Assembly (NCBI GenBank): GCA_018384835.1
Contig: JAHAYB010000155.1
Span: 1 to 5,602, forward strand
DNA: 5,602 bases
Source of the DNA: Comamonas sp.
Lineage (GTDB): Bacteria > Pseudomonadota > Gammaproteobacteria > Burkholderiales > Burkholderiaceae_C
Reading direction: 5' to 3'
Each line of letters begins with the position of its first letter. Position 1 is the first letter of the stretch. Shown here piece after piece: positions 1-5,602 of this stretch. The notes under the pieces are model-generated. The model searched no databases, was not told the origin of the DNA, and saw only the letters and a program-made list of their open reading frames with translations. Position numbers and translations under genes: made by a program.

Positions 1-263
1 TTGACCAGGCTGGGGTCGTCTAGCACCTCTTGGTTCACCTCTAGCACGCTGGCGCTGGCAGGGGTGTACAAATCGGCGGCGGCTTTGCCCGACTCAATCT
101 CCCCGGCAACTTGCCATTGGGTTAATGCGGTGCCGGGTGTGGGCAAGCTCACAAAGACAACATCGCCCAAGGTTTGCTGGGCGTGCTCGGTGATTCCGAT
201 GAGGGCGTTATCGGGGTCTTGGGCATCAATCCAAATATGTTCGGCGGTGTATTTGCGGGTCAT
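1..263 (-). CDS. gcvH: Glycine cleavage system H protein, partial (C-terminus off the left edge)
   Basis: GcvH is the small lipoyl carrier of the glycine cleavage complex. It shuttles the aminomethyl intermediate from the P protein to the T protein and is then reoxidised by the L protein in the cytoplasm. The 87 visible residues begin MTRKYTAEHIWI and contain the family's GITEHAQQTLGD stretch (about residues 23-34) and the lipoylation motif ESGKAAADLYTP, with the acceptor lysine at residue 60. The visible part ends in DDPSLV, which in the family precedes a conserved Asn-rich turn; about 40 residues are missing compared with the usual length of roughly 125-130. The ATG at 261-263 fits the family N-terminus, but the Shine-Dalgarno site before it is weak. 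No gcvT lies immediately upstream on this strand; the neighbour is an unrelated gene closed by a terminator. The gcvP gene may follow beyond the edge, but this cannot be seen. Identification is secure. Confidence 0.95.
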   Translation of the reverse strand, partial: MTRKYTAEHIWIDAQDPDNALIGITEHAQQTLGDVVFVSLPTPGTALTQWQVAGEIESGKAAADLYTPASASVLEVNQEVLDDPSLV

Positions 264-284
264 GGTGTTGGCTGCTTGAGGTGT

Positions 285-381
285 TTTATAGGGGCGGTTA
301 TGCGTTGATGAGGGGGCGCATTGCTTGGCAGGCGCTGCGCCCTAGGTGCAATGATTATCCCCCGAAGTGTGGGGCTTTTAA
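285..381 (-). promoter_or_regulatory. Possible gcvH promoter region (weak candidates)
   Basis: Because the preceding gene ends in a terminator at 412-440, gcvH should have its own promoter in 264-411. Two candidate -10 boxes can be read on the minus strand. GATAAT at 354-359 has a poor -35 (TTAAAA, 376-381) at 16-base spacing and would give a leader of roughly 85 bases. TATAAA at 285-290 has no recognisable -35. Neither is strong. No glycine-riboswitch core was recognised here. Confidence 0.25.
319..353. repeat. Inverted repeat in the gcvH leader
   Basis: CATTGC at 319-324 is matched by its reverse complement GCAATG at 348-353. The enclosed sequence contains a second small palindrome, GGCGC-T-GCGCC at 331-341. 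Together they could form an imperfect hairpin in the gcvH leader or a protein-binding site. No T tract follows on either strand, so it is not an intrinsic terminator. Its function is unknown. Confidence 0.4.
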
Positions 382-411
382 GCAGCGCCCGTACGAGCCG
401 CTATTGCAGAT

Positions 412-440
412 AAAAAACCCAGCCTTCCAATGGGCTGGGT
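412..440 (-). terminator. Rho-independent terminator of the 158-residue gene
   Basis: Read on the minus strand, ACCCAGCC (433-440) pairs perfectly with GGCTGGGT (417-424) across an 8-base loop. The stem is followed at once by a run of T residues (complement of the A run at 412-417). This is a textbook intrinsic terminator about 60 bases after the stop codon of the 503-979 gene. It separates that gene from gcvH. The plus strand has no T run after the stem, so the terminator acts in one direction. Confidence 0.9.
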
Positions 441-502
441 CTAGGTTTCGCTGGATAAAGAAGGGCAACCGCGCCATGCGGGCTGAGTTATTGCGTGCGG
501 CC

Positions 503-979
503 TTATCGGCTAAAGCTACTGGCCCCGCCGGTGCGTTTGACGCGGGGGTCTTCATAGACCAGAGGCTCGTCGTTGCGCACTTGCACGAGGCTGCGCTGGT
601 GCTGGTCGATGCGGTTGGACTCGTGCAAGGCATCTTCTGCCAGGGCATTGACGCGCCACATGTTCTGGATAAATTCCACCAGCCGCTTGGTCAGGGGCTG
701 GTTGCTTTGCTCTTCTTTTTGGACTTTGAGGGCTTTTTCTGGACGGTCGTCCTTGCTGGTCCAGTCCAAGTCGTTGGCGCTGCGGTCGGTAGGGCGCTCG
801 GGGCTGCGGATGGTGACAATCACCCCTTCGCCAATTTTATCCACCGACTCTACCGCGTTGGTGGGGTGGACAGGGCGCACCGGCGCTGGCCCCGATGCCC
901 CGGTGGAGTATAAGTTGGCACCCTGGGGCTGGTTCCACTGAATCGGGTTGTAGTGGTGCTCTAGTGATGAGATGTGCAT
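503..979 (-). CDS. Hypothetical protein, 158 residues, family not recognised
   Basis: I do not recognise this protein. It starts MHISSLEHHYNPIQW and is hydrophilic, without a signal peptide, membrane segment or cysteine. The N-terminal third (to about residue 45) is rich in Pro, Gly and Asn and looks flexible. A short beta-like stretch, GEGVIVTIRSPER, lies at residues 50-62, then a charged segment. A probable helical region at about 95-130 contains LTKRLVEFIQNMWRVNALAEDA in order, and the tail is basic. It is judged a real gene because the codons favour G or C at the third position, the ATG at 977-979 has an AAGGGG Shine-Dalgarno site six bases upstream, and a clear terminator lies shortly after the TAA. 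It is probably a single-gene transcript, divergent from the ABC ATPase gene. The function cannot be assigned from sequence; a cytoplasmic location is inferred. Confidence 0.82.
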   Translation of the reverse strand: MHISSLEHHYNPIQWNQPQGANLYSTGASGPAPVRPVHPTNAVESVDKIGEGVIVTIRSPERPTDRSANDLDWTSKDDRPEKALKVQKEEQSNQPLTKRLVEFIQNMWRVNALAEDALHESNRIDQHQRSLVQVRNDEPLVYEDPRVKRTGGASSFSR

Positions 980-985
980 GATTTT

Positions 986-991
986 CCCCTT
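986..991 (-). promoter_or_regulatory. Ribosome binding site of the 158-residue gene
   Basis: On the minus strand AAGGGG lies six bases before the ATG at 977-979. The good match and spacing fix this start and support the gene being translated. Confidence 0.7.
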
Positions 992-1073
992 GATTTTTAA
1001 TGCCGTTAGCAGACTTATCGGTTTGAAAACAATCTTTATGAGCCATGAACCATCAGCGGCAGGCCATGGGGGT

Positions 1074-1101
1074 ATTTTGCCTTTTTTATCTTATTTTTCA
1101 A
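1074..1101 (-). promoter_or_regulatory. Candidate sigma-70 promoter for the 158-residue gene
   Basis: On the minus strand TTGAAA (1096-1101, five of six consensus positions) is followed after 16 bases by CAAAAT (1074-1079, four of six). It lies in the AT-richer divergent region and would give an untranslated leader of about 90 bases. This is a pattern match only; I saw no comparably good plus-strand promoter for the ABC ATPase gene in 980-1164. Confidence 0.35.
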
Positions 1102-1150
1102 GCATGATGGGATTTTTATCGCTTGCTCTGCTTTCAAGCAATATGCAGGC

Positions 1151-1158
1151 AGGAAGGG
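1151..1158 (+). promoter_or_regulatory. Ribosome binding site that sets the TTG start of the ABC ATPase gene
   Basis: AGGAAGGG, a strong Shine-Dalgarno match, lies six bases before the TTG at 1165-1167. This selects that TTG over the in-frame TTG at 1123, which has no such site and would add 14 residues not expected in the family. Confidence 0.75.
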
Positions 1159-1164
1159 ACGAGC

Positions 1165-1923
1165 TTGCTAGTTTGTGAGTCTTTGACGGCGGGCTATGGG
1201 CGTGCAGTGGTGTTGCAAGCGCTGTCCTTATGCTTGCCAACGGGGCAAAGCCTAGCCATTTTGGGGCGCAATGGTGCAGGCAAAACCACCTTGCTAGAGA
1301 CGTTGATGGGGCACACCCAAATAATGGCTGGGCGTGTGTGCTGGCATATGCAGGACTTGCGCCCAATGCCAGTGCATCAGCGTGTGCAGGTGGGCTTAGG
1401 CTGGGTGCCGCAAGAGCGGGCAATCTTCCCTTCCTTGACGGTGCAGGAGAACTTGGCTGTTGTTGCCCGCCCTGGGCGCTGGGGGGTGCAGCAGGTCTAT
1501 GCCCTGTTTGAGCGCTTGTACGCACGGCGCGGGCATTATGGCCAGCAGCTATCTGGTGGGGAGCAGCAAATGCTGGCCATTGGCCGCGCTTTGATGACCA
1601 ATCCGCGCCTGCTGCTGCTCGATGAGCCTTTCGAGGGGCTGGCTCCTGTGGTTGTGCAGGAGTTGGTGCAGGCTTTGCTGTACCTGCGTCAGCAAGAGGG
1701 GTTGGCCTTGGTGGTAGTAGAGCAGCAGCCTAGCTTGGCCTTGCAATTGAGTGACCAAGCCTTAGTGCTGGAGCGTGGTATGGCCATTTACCAAGGCTCC
1801 AGCGCAGATTTATTGTGCAATCCTGCGCAATTACGGGGGTTGTTGGGGGTGGGTGAGTCCGCGCCTGCTGCTACAGCAGCGCCAGCAGCCGCTCCACTGA
1901 GACATGCACCCGCCAGTCTTTAG
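1165..1923 (+). CDS. LivF-type ABC transporter ATP-binding protein (branched-chain amino acid or related substrate uptake)
   Basis: This is the ATPase subunit of a HAAT-family importer of the LivF/UrtE group, which powers uptake of branched-chain amino acids, urea, amides or similar compounds at the inner membrane. With the TTG start it has 252 residues, against about 235 for LivF. The N-terminus MLVCESLTAGYG fits the family. Visible motifs are Walker A GRNGAGKT at 34-41, Q-loop Gln83 followed by the FPSLTVQENL stretch, signature LSGGEQQMLAIGRAL at 129-143, and Walker B LLLLDE at 149-154 with catalytic Glu154. The LivF-like switch region VVVEQQ at 183-188 has Gln where many ABC proteins have His, which is normal for this group. 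The last 20 or so residues are Ala/Pro-rich and lie in sequence shared with the convergent gene. No LivG, permease or binding-protein gene is adjacent, so I leave the symbol empty: the class is firm, the substrate is not. Confidence 0.88.
   Translation: MLVCESLTAGYGRAVVLQALSLCLPTGQSLAILGRNGAGKTTLLETLMGHTQIMAGRVCWHMQDLRPMPVHQRVQVGLGWVPQERAIFPSLTVQENLAVVARPGRWGVQQVYALFERLYARRGHYGQQLSGGEQQMLAIGRALMTNPRLLLLDEPFEGLAPVVVQELVQALLYLRQQEGLALVVVEQQPSLALQLSDQALVLERGMAIYQGSSADLLCNPAQLRGLLGVGESAPAATAAPAAAPLRHAPASL
1861..1882. repeat. Hairpin-forming inverted repeat at the convergent gene overlap
   Basis: GCGC and TGCTG (1861-1870, with one bulged base) pair with CAGCA and GCGC (1874-1882) around a three-base loop. 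The loop, CTA at 1871-1873, is the complement of the TAG stop codon of the minus-strand gene. It lies where the two convergent genes overlap. No T run follows on either strand, so it is not a standard intrinsic terminator. It might slow polymerase from either side, but the coding constraint of Ala/Leu codons may explain it. Confidence 0.4.
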
Positions 1924-3070
1924 GTGCAATGGTTTGCTTGATTTTGTAGCGCGGCAACGCAGTGTCGCGGGGCAAGGGCTCGCAGGGGATGCCTTGGTTG
2001 TTTAGGAAAACCGAGATTTTGGGCGTGGCCGCATGGGCGTTGCGCTGGATGACAACGCCAATCTCGTCGCTCGCCAGTTGTACCCAAGTGCCAGGGGGGT
2101 AGATGCCTAGGGTTTTGACGATGGCGGCACCGGCCTCATCGACAGCTTGGGTTTCGTCGTAGTAGCAGGCTTTCATGGCAGGCGTGGCCGCTGAGGCATG
2201 GCGGGCAGCACGCGGGGCAATACGCGCTCCAAAAATATCGGCACGCTGAATCAGGCGTGCCATTTGGCGGCCTATGGGCTTTTCAGCGAGGGGGCCGGGG
2301 TCACGGTAGTGGTGGTATTGCACCGCCATTTCCCAGATGGGGTCGCTAATGCCCAGCTCCTTGCCCAGGGCTACAGAGCGGTCGGCGTGGCTATCAATGG
2401 CCTGGGCTTGCGCAGCGGTCAAGGGGCCGCCTTGTAGCGCCAATTCATCTTGCAAAGCGGCCATGCCTAAGTTCATGCCCATGGCCGCGCTGGCTAGGGT
2501 GCGGATATGGGGGGCAGGCCAGTTCAGGGTTTCATGCGCTACCAGGGTGCAGATGACGGCGGTCAACATGCTGTGGGTGGCGCAGTAGTTGCGTAGTTCT
2601 TGGGCAGAGAGGTGAATGAGCGCTAATAAGGCAGCGTTGGGGTTTTTTTTGGTGTAGCGCAGCAAGGCGTTGAGCTGGCGGTCAAACTGCTCGGCAAAGG
2701 TAGCGGGGTTAGGCTTGTGCAGCAACTGGGTCCAGCGCAGTTGCCAGCTTTCCCATTCAGGGTGCTGATTCACTTTCTCTTGCTCAGAGGTGTCACGCGC
2801 CACTTGGATTGCCACGTTGGCAATTTCCCCCAAAGGCTTATCGGTGTACAGCATGGACTGAAGCCGGGCAACATAGCTGCGGTACTCCGGGCCGGCTTCA
2901 TCCGTATCTACGTACAAGGTTTGGCCGCGTACTACCAAGTCTTGCAGCTCTTTGCTACTGCGAATCACAAGGCCCTTATTAACTAGCAGTACGCCCCCGA
3001 CTCCGCGCAGGGGAAAGGGTAGGGGTTGACCAAAGGGAATGGAACTAACGTCTAGCTCAACTAAATGCAT
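1871..3070 (-). CDS. Degenerate HD-GYP-type protein, probable non-catalytic c-di-GMP-related signalling protein
   Basis: The 399-residue protein has the layout of HD-GYP proteins, cytoplasmic enzymes that hydrolyse cyclic di-GMP. An N-terminal segment (about 1-70) holds the VLLVNKGLVI and LVVRGQTLYVD patterns often found before HD-GYP domains. An HD-GYP-like core spans about 145-325. Retained positions are His166 (ATHS), His228 (DSHADRS), His253-His254 (QYHHYR) and Asp278 (QRADIF). The usual HDIGK pentad reads MNLGM at 199-203, HHE reads HHY, and the GYP signature reads roughly DPGPL at 257-261. Loss of the HD pair and GYP argues against phosphodiesterase activity, though the fold is likely kept. 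There is no signal peptide or membrane segment. The ATG at 3068-3070 is three bases after the glnE stop, with only a weak GAGTGAG-like ribosome site, suggesting translational coupling. The 3' end overlaps the convergent ATPase gene by 53 bases. A sensor or partner-binding role is inferred. Confidence 0.8.
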   Translation of the reverse strand: MHLVELDVSSIPFGQPLPFPLRGVGGVLLVNKGLVIRSSKELQDLVVRGQTLYVDTDEAGPEYRSYVARLQSMLYTDKPLGEIANVAIQVARDTSEQEKVNQHPEWESWQLRWTQLLHKPNPATFAEQFDRQLNALLRYTKKNPNAALLALIHLSAQELRNYCATHSMLTAVICTLVAHETLNWPAPHIRTLASAAMGMNLGMAALQDELALQGGPLTAAQAQAIDSHADRSVALGKELGISDPIWEMAVQYHHYRDPGPLAEKPIGRQMARLIQRADIFGARIAPRAARHASAATPAMKACYYDETQAVDEAGAAIVKTLGIYPPGTWVQLASDEIGVVIQRNAHAATPKISVFLNNQGIPCEPLPRDTALPRYKIKQTIAPKDWRVHVSVERLLALL

Positions 3071-3073
3071 GGC

Positions 3074-5602
3074 TCACTCGGCAGTAAAAGCGCAGTGCCA
3101 CAGGTGCAGCACTGCATCACGGTAGGGGGCTATGCTAATCGTATCTGCTGGCCCTGCGCTGTCATTCAGGCGTGCTAAATGTTGCAAGCGGCGCAATTGG
3201 CGGTAAGCATGGGCGGCTTGCTGGCCGGTGTTGGTGGGTAGCAAGCCCACTTCTTCAGCGCGTAGCAGCAGGGCGATATTGCCCAAATTGCCCAGCAAGC
3301 TGGGGTGGTGCTGGGCGTGCAGCAGGAGCAGGTATTGCACGGCAAACTCTGCATCCAACATACCGCCGGGGCTGTGTTTGAGGTCAAAGCGCCCGGCGGC
3401 CACGGGGTAGGCTTGGCGCAGGCGTTGGCGCATGTCCAAAATCTCTTGGCGCAGCCCCTGGGGGTTGCGCGGCGCGGTCATCACGGCTTGGCGCACGGCC
3501 TCAAAGCGCGGTTCTAAGTCTGGCCGCCCGAGGATGAAGCGGGCGCGTGTCATGGCTTGGTGTTCCCACGTCCAGGCGGTGTTGCTGCCGCGCTGTTGCT
3601 GGTAGTCGGCATAGGCGGCAAAGCTGGTCACCAGCAGGCCAGAGTTGCCGTTGGGCCGAAGCTGGGTGTCGATTTCAAACAGGTCGCCTTCGCTGGTTTT
3701 GACGGTGAGCCAGTTAATCAGCTTGCGCACAAAGGCGGCATAGACCTGGGGGGCGCGTTCGTCCTCGTCGTCAAACACAAAAACGATGTCTAAATCGCTG
3801 CCATAACCTAGCTCTTTGCCGCCCAGTTTGCCGTAGCCAATGATGGCAAATTGCGGTTCTTCGCGGTGGCGCTGTTTGAGGCGCGGCCAGCACCATTGGC
3901 TGGTGATGCGCAGCACGCTATCGGCCAGGGCGCTGAGGTCGTCGGCCACTTGCTCCACGGTGATAGCGCCTGCTACGTCGCGCACCAGGGTGCGAAACAC
4001 TTCGGCATGGTGGGCGCGGCGTAGCAGGTTGAGCAGGCTTTCATCATCGTCCTCACCGGTGCTGCGCAGGGCTTGGCGGCGGGTTTCGATTTCTTGGGTG
4101 AAGGCGGCGGGGTCAAAGCGCTCGTGCAGCAGTTGGTCGCTGGCCAGCTCGTCAATCACGCCGGGGTGTTGTTGCAGGTAGCGGGCTGGCCAGGTGGCAG
4201 CGCCCAGCACATGCAGCAGGCGTTGATGCACGCTGGGGCGCTCTAGCAGCAGCGCTAGGTAGCTGTCGCGGCGCAGCAGGGGTTCTAGCCACTGCACAAA
4301 GCGCAGCGCGGCCTCGGGGCTGATTTGCTGGGCTTGTAGCCATTGGCCGGTTTGTTGCAGCAGGCGTTGCAGGCGCTCGCAGGTGGCGGGGCGCAGTTGG
4401 CGCAGCTTGGGGTTGTTGCACCATTGCGCAACGCGCTGCCCCAGGGGGGCAGGGAGCTGCTGGGGCAGGTCTTGCAGGCTGAGGCCGCTGGGGGCTTTGC
4501 TATTAGGGCTGCTGGGGTTGCTGGCGGAGGGGGCGCTAGCCAGCACAGCAGCCTGGGGCTGGGTGCTGCTGCCGGGGCTGTCGTTGGGGTCGCACAGGTG
4601 GCAAATGCCTTGGGGGCAGGGGTCTGCACCGCCTAGCAGGGCATCAAATTCTTGCGCCACCAGCTCGCGCCAAGCATCGAGTTGGTGCAGAAACTGGCAG
4701 CTATTGGCGTAGCCCATGCTGTGCGCCAGCCAAGCCAAGTCGGCATCGTCGGTGGGCAGTACATGGGTTTGCTGGTCGTCCAGGTATTGAATGCGGTGCT
4801 CTACCTGGCGCAGAAAGCGGTAGGCCAGCGCCAGTTGCTCGGCAGTGTCGGCGGGCATTAGCTCGGCGCGTACCAGACGGCGCAGGGCTTCTAGGGTGGG
4901 GCGGCAGCGCAGCTCGGGGTACTGGCCGCCGCGCACGACTTGCTGGAGCTGCACGGTAAATTCCAACTCGCGAATGCCGCCCGCCGATAGCTTGACATCG
5001 TGGCTGCGCCCCGGCTGGCCGCTGCTGCGGCGGCTGGCGTGCTGGCGAATTTGGCGGTGCAGGTCGCGCAGCGCATCAAACACGTTGTAGTCCAGGTAGC
5101 GGCGAAACACAAAAGGCAGCACCACAGTGCGCAGCGCCTGCACATTGGTGCTTTGCACACAACTGCGCGGCGCAAGAATGCGGCTTTTGAGCCAAGCAAA
5201 ACGCTCCCACTCGCGCCCGTGGGTTTGCAGGTAGCTATCCAGCGCCGCCAGGCCAATAGCGGTTGCGCCAGAGTTGCCATGCGGGCGCAGCGCCAGGTCA
5301 ATACGAAACACCTGGCCATGCTCCGTCACTTCGCCAATTAGTTGGTAGATGGTCTTGGCGACGCGGCTGAAGTATTCGTGGTTGCTGATGCAGCCTTTGC
5401 CTGTGGCATCGCGCCCGGTGGTCTCGCCCTCGTGCTCATAGACGTAAATCAGGTCGATGTCGCTGGAGACGTTCAGCTCACGCGCCCCCAGCTTGCCCAT
5501 GCCCACGACCCAGAACTGCACGGCCTGGCCTTGCGCGTCCTGGGGCTGGCCGTGGCGGCTGTCTAGCAGAGCGCGTGCTTGGGTGCAGGCGGCATCCAGC
5601 GC
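3074..5602 (-). CDS. glnE: Bifunctional glutamine synthetase adenylyltransferase/adenylyl-removing enzyme, partial (N-terminus off the right edge)
   Basis: GlnE controls glutamine synthetase by adding AMP to a tyrosine of GlnA when nitrogen is ample and removing it when nitrogen is scarce, in response to PII protein and glutamine. The 842 visible residues carry both nucleotidyltransferase halves. The N-terminal, deadenylylating half has GMGKLGARELNVSSDIDLI (visible 34-52, Asp48 and Asp50) and a third acidic site in FRIDLALRP (Asp102). The C-terminal, adenylylating half has GYGKLGGKELGYGSDLDIV (visible 589-607, Asp603 and Asp605) and FEIDTQLRPNG (Asp645). The end, LWHCAFTAE, matches the family's usual C-terminus. 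The reading frame stays open to the right edge with GlnE-like sequence, so the GTG at 5519-5521 is internal; about 80-110 residues are missing compared with a usual length of 920-950. The inter-domain linker is unusually long and Ser/Pro-rich. The next gene begins three bases after the TGA. Confidence 0.97.
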   Translation of the reverse strand, partial: ALDAACTQARALLDSRHGQPQDAQGQAVQFWVVGMGKLGARELNVSSDIDLIYVYEHEGETTGRDATGKGCISNHEYFSRVAKTIYQLIGEVTEHGQVFRIDLALRPHGNSGATAIGLAALDSYLQTHGREWERFAWLKSRILAPRSCVQSTNVQALRTVVLPFVFRRYLDYNVFDALRDLHRQIRQHASRRSSGQPGRSHDVKLSAGGIRELEFTVQLQQVVRGGQYPELRCRPTLEALRRLVRAELMPADTAEQLALAYRFLRQVEHRIQYLDDQQTHVLPTDDADLAWLAHSMGYANSCQFLHQLDAWRELVAQEFDALLGGADPCPQGICHLCDPNDSPGSSTQPQAAVLASAPSASNPSSPNSKAPSGLSLQDLPQQLPAPLGQRVAQWCNNPKLRQLRPATCERLQRLLQQTGQWLQAQQISPEAALRFVQWLEPLLRRDSYLALLLERPSVHQRLLHVLGAATWPARYLQQHPGVIDELASDQLLHERFDPAAFTQEIETRRQALRSTGEDDDESLLNLLRRAHHAEVFRTLVRDVAGAITVEQVADDLSALADSVLRITSQWCWPRLKQRHREEPQFAIIGYGKLGGKELGYGSDLDIVFVFDDEDERAPQVYAAFVRKLINWLTVKTSEGDLFEIDTQLRPNGNSGLLVTSFAAYADYQQQRGSNTAWTWEHQAMTRARFILGRPDLEPRFEAVRQAVMTAPRNPQGLRQEILDMRQRLRQAYPVAAGRFDLKHSPGGMLDAEFAVQYLLLLHAQHHPSLLGNLGNIALLLRAEEVGLLPTNTGQQAAHAYRQLRRLQHLARLNDSAGPADTISIAPYRDAVLHLWHCAFTAE

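Noticed and set aside
264..411. Glycine riboswitch before gcvH
   Set aside because: I could not find the conserved glycine-aptamer core on the minus strand, so I do not annotate one.
281..913. Plus-strand open frame of 210 residues
   Set aside because: It runs antisense across the terminator and the 158-residue gene, has no ribosome site, and its composition is what the complement of a GC-rich coding frame gives.
1123..1164. Upstream TTG at 1123 as start of the ATPase
   Set aside because: The strong AGGAAGGG site lies inside this extension and points to the TTG at 1165, where the LivF-family N-terminus begins.
972..1178. Small plus-strand open frame with hydrophobic stretches ending inside the ATPase gene, possible leader peptide
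   Set aside because: Neither its first ATG nor the internal ATG near 1039 has a Shine-Dalgarno site, and the hydrophobic residues come from the AT-rich intergenic sequence.
4343..4712. Plus-strand open frames opposite glnE with Ala/Gly/Leu-rich products
   Set aside because: They are antisense shadows of the Gln/Ala/Leu-rich glnE coding sequence and show no start signals or family resemblance.
5519..5521. GTG as the glnE start codon
   Set aside because: The frame is open upstream to the window edge and the preceding residues look like normal GlnE sequence; starting here would remove conserved N-terminal helices.

Overview
The window looks like ordinary chromosomal DNA of a GC-rich proteobacterium, most likely a betaproteobacterium of the order Burkholderiales. 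This is inferred from the GlnE and GcvH sequence character and the strong G/C preference at third codon positions; no rRNA or other marker is present. I found no mobile element, tRNA, rRNA or CRISPR array.

Layout from left to right. (1) The first 263 bases hold the start of gcvH on the minus strand, cut by the left edge. (2) A leader of about 240 bases follows, containing a clear rho-independent terminator for the next gene. (3) Bases 503-979 hold a minus-strand gene for an unrecognised 158-residue soluble protein with a good Shine-Dalgarno site. (4) Bases 980-1164 are an AT-richer divergent intergenic region. (5) Bases 1165-1923 encode a LivF-type ABC transporter ATPase on the plus strand, with a TTG start set by a strong Shine-Dalgarno site and no partner transporter gene in view. 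(6) Bases 1871-3070 (minus) encode a degenerate HD-GYP-type protein, whose 3' end overlaps the ATPase gene tail to tail. (7) Bases 3074-5602 (minus) hold most of glnE, the bifunctional glutamine synthetase adenylyltransferase, cut at its 5' end by the right edge.

How the genes relate. glnE and the HD-GYP-like gene are separated by 3 bases and are almost certainly co-transcribed, which puts a nitrogen-control enzyme upstream of a putative signalling protein that has lost most catalytic metal ligands. The ATPase gene is convergent to that operon and divergent from the 158-residue gene. gcvH is insulated from the 158-residue gene by the terminator, so it probably has its own promoter.

I see no convincing new multi-gene system. 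The points most worth a second look are the ligand-depleted HD-GYP protein coupled to glnE, the isolated LivF-like ATPase with an overprinted C-terminus, and the unrecognised 158-residue protein.
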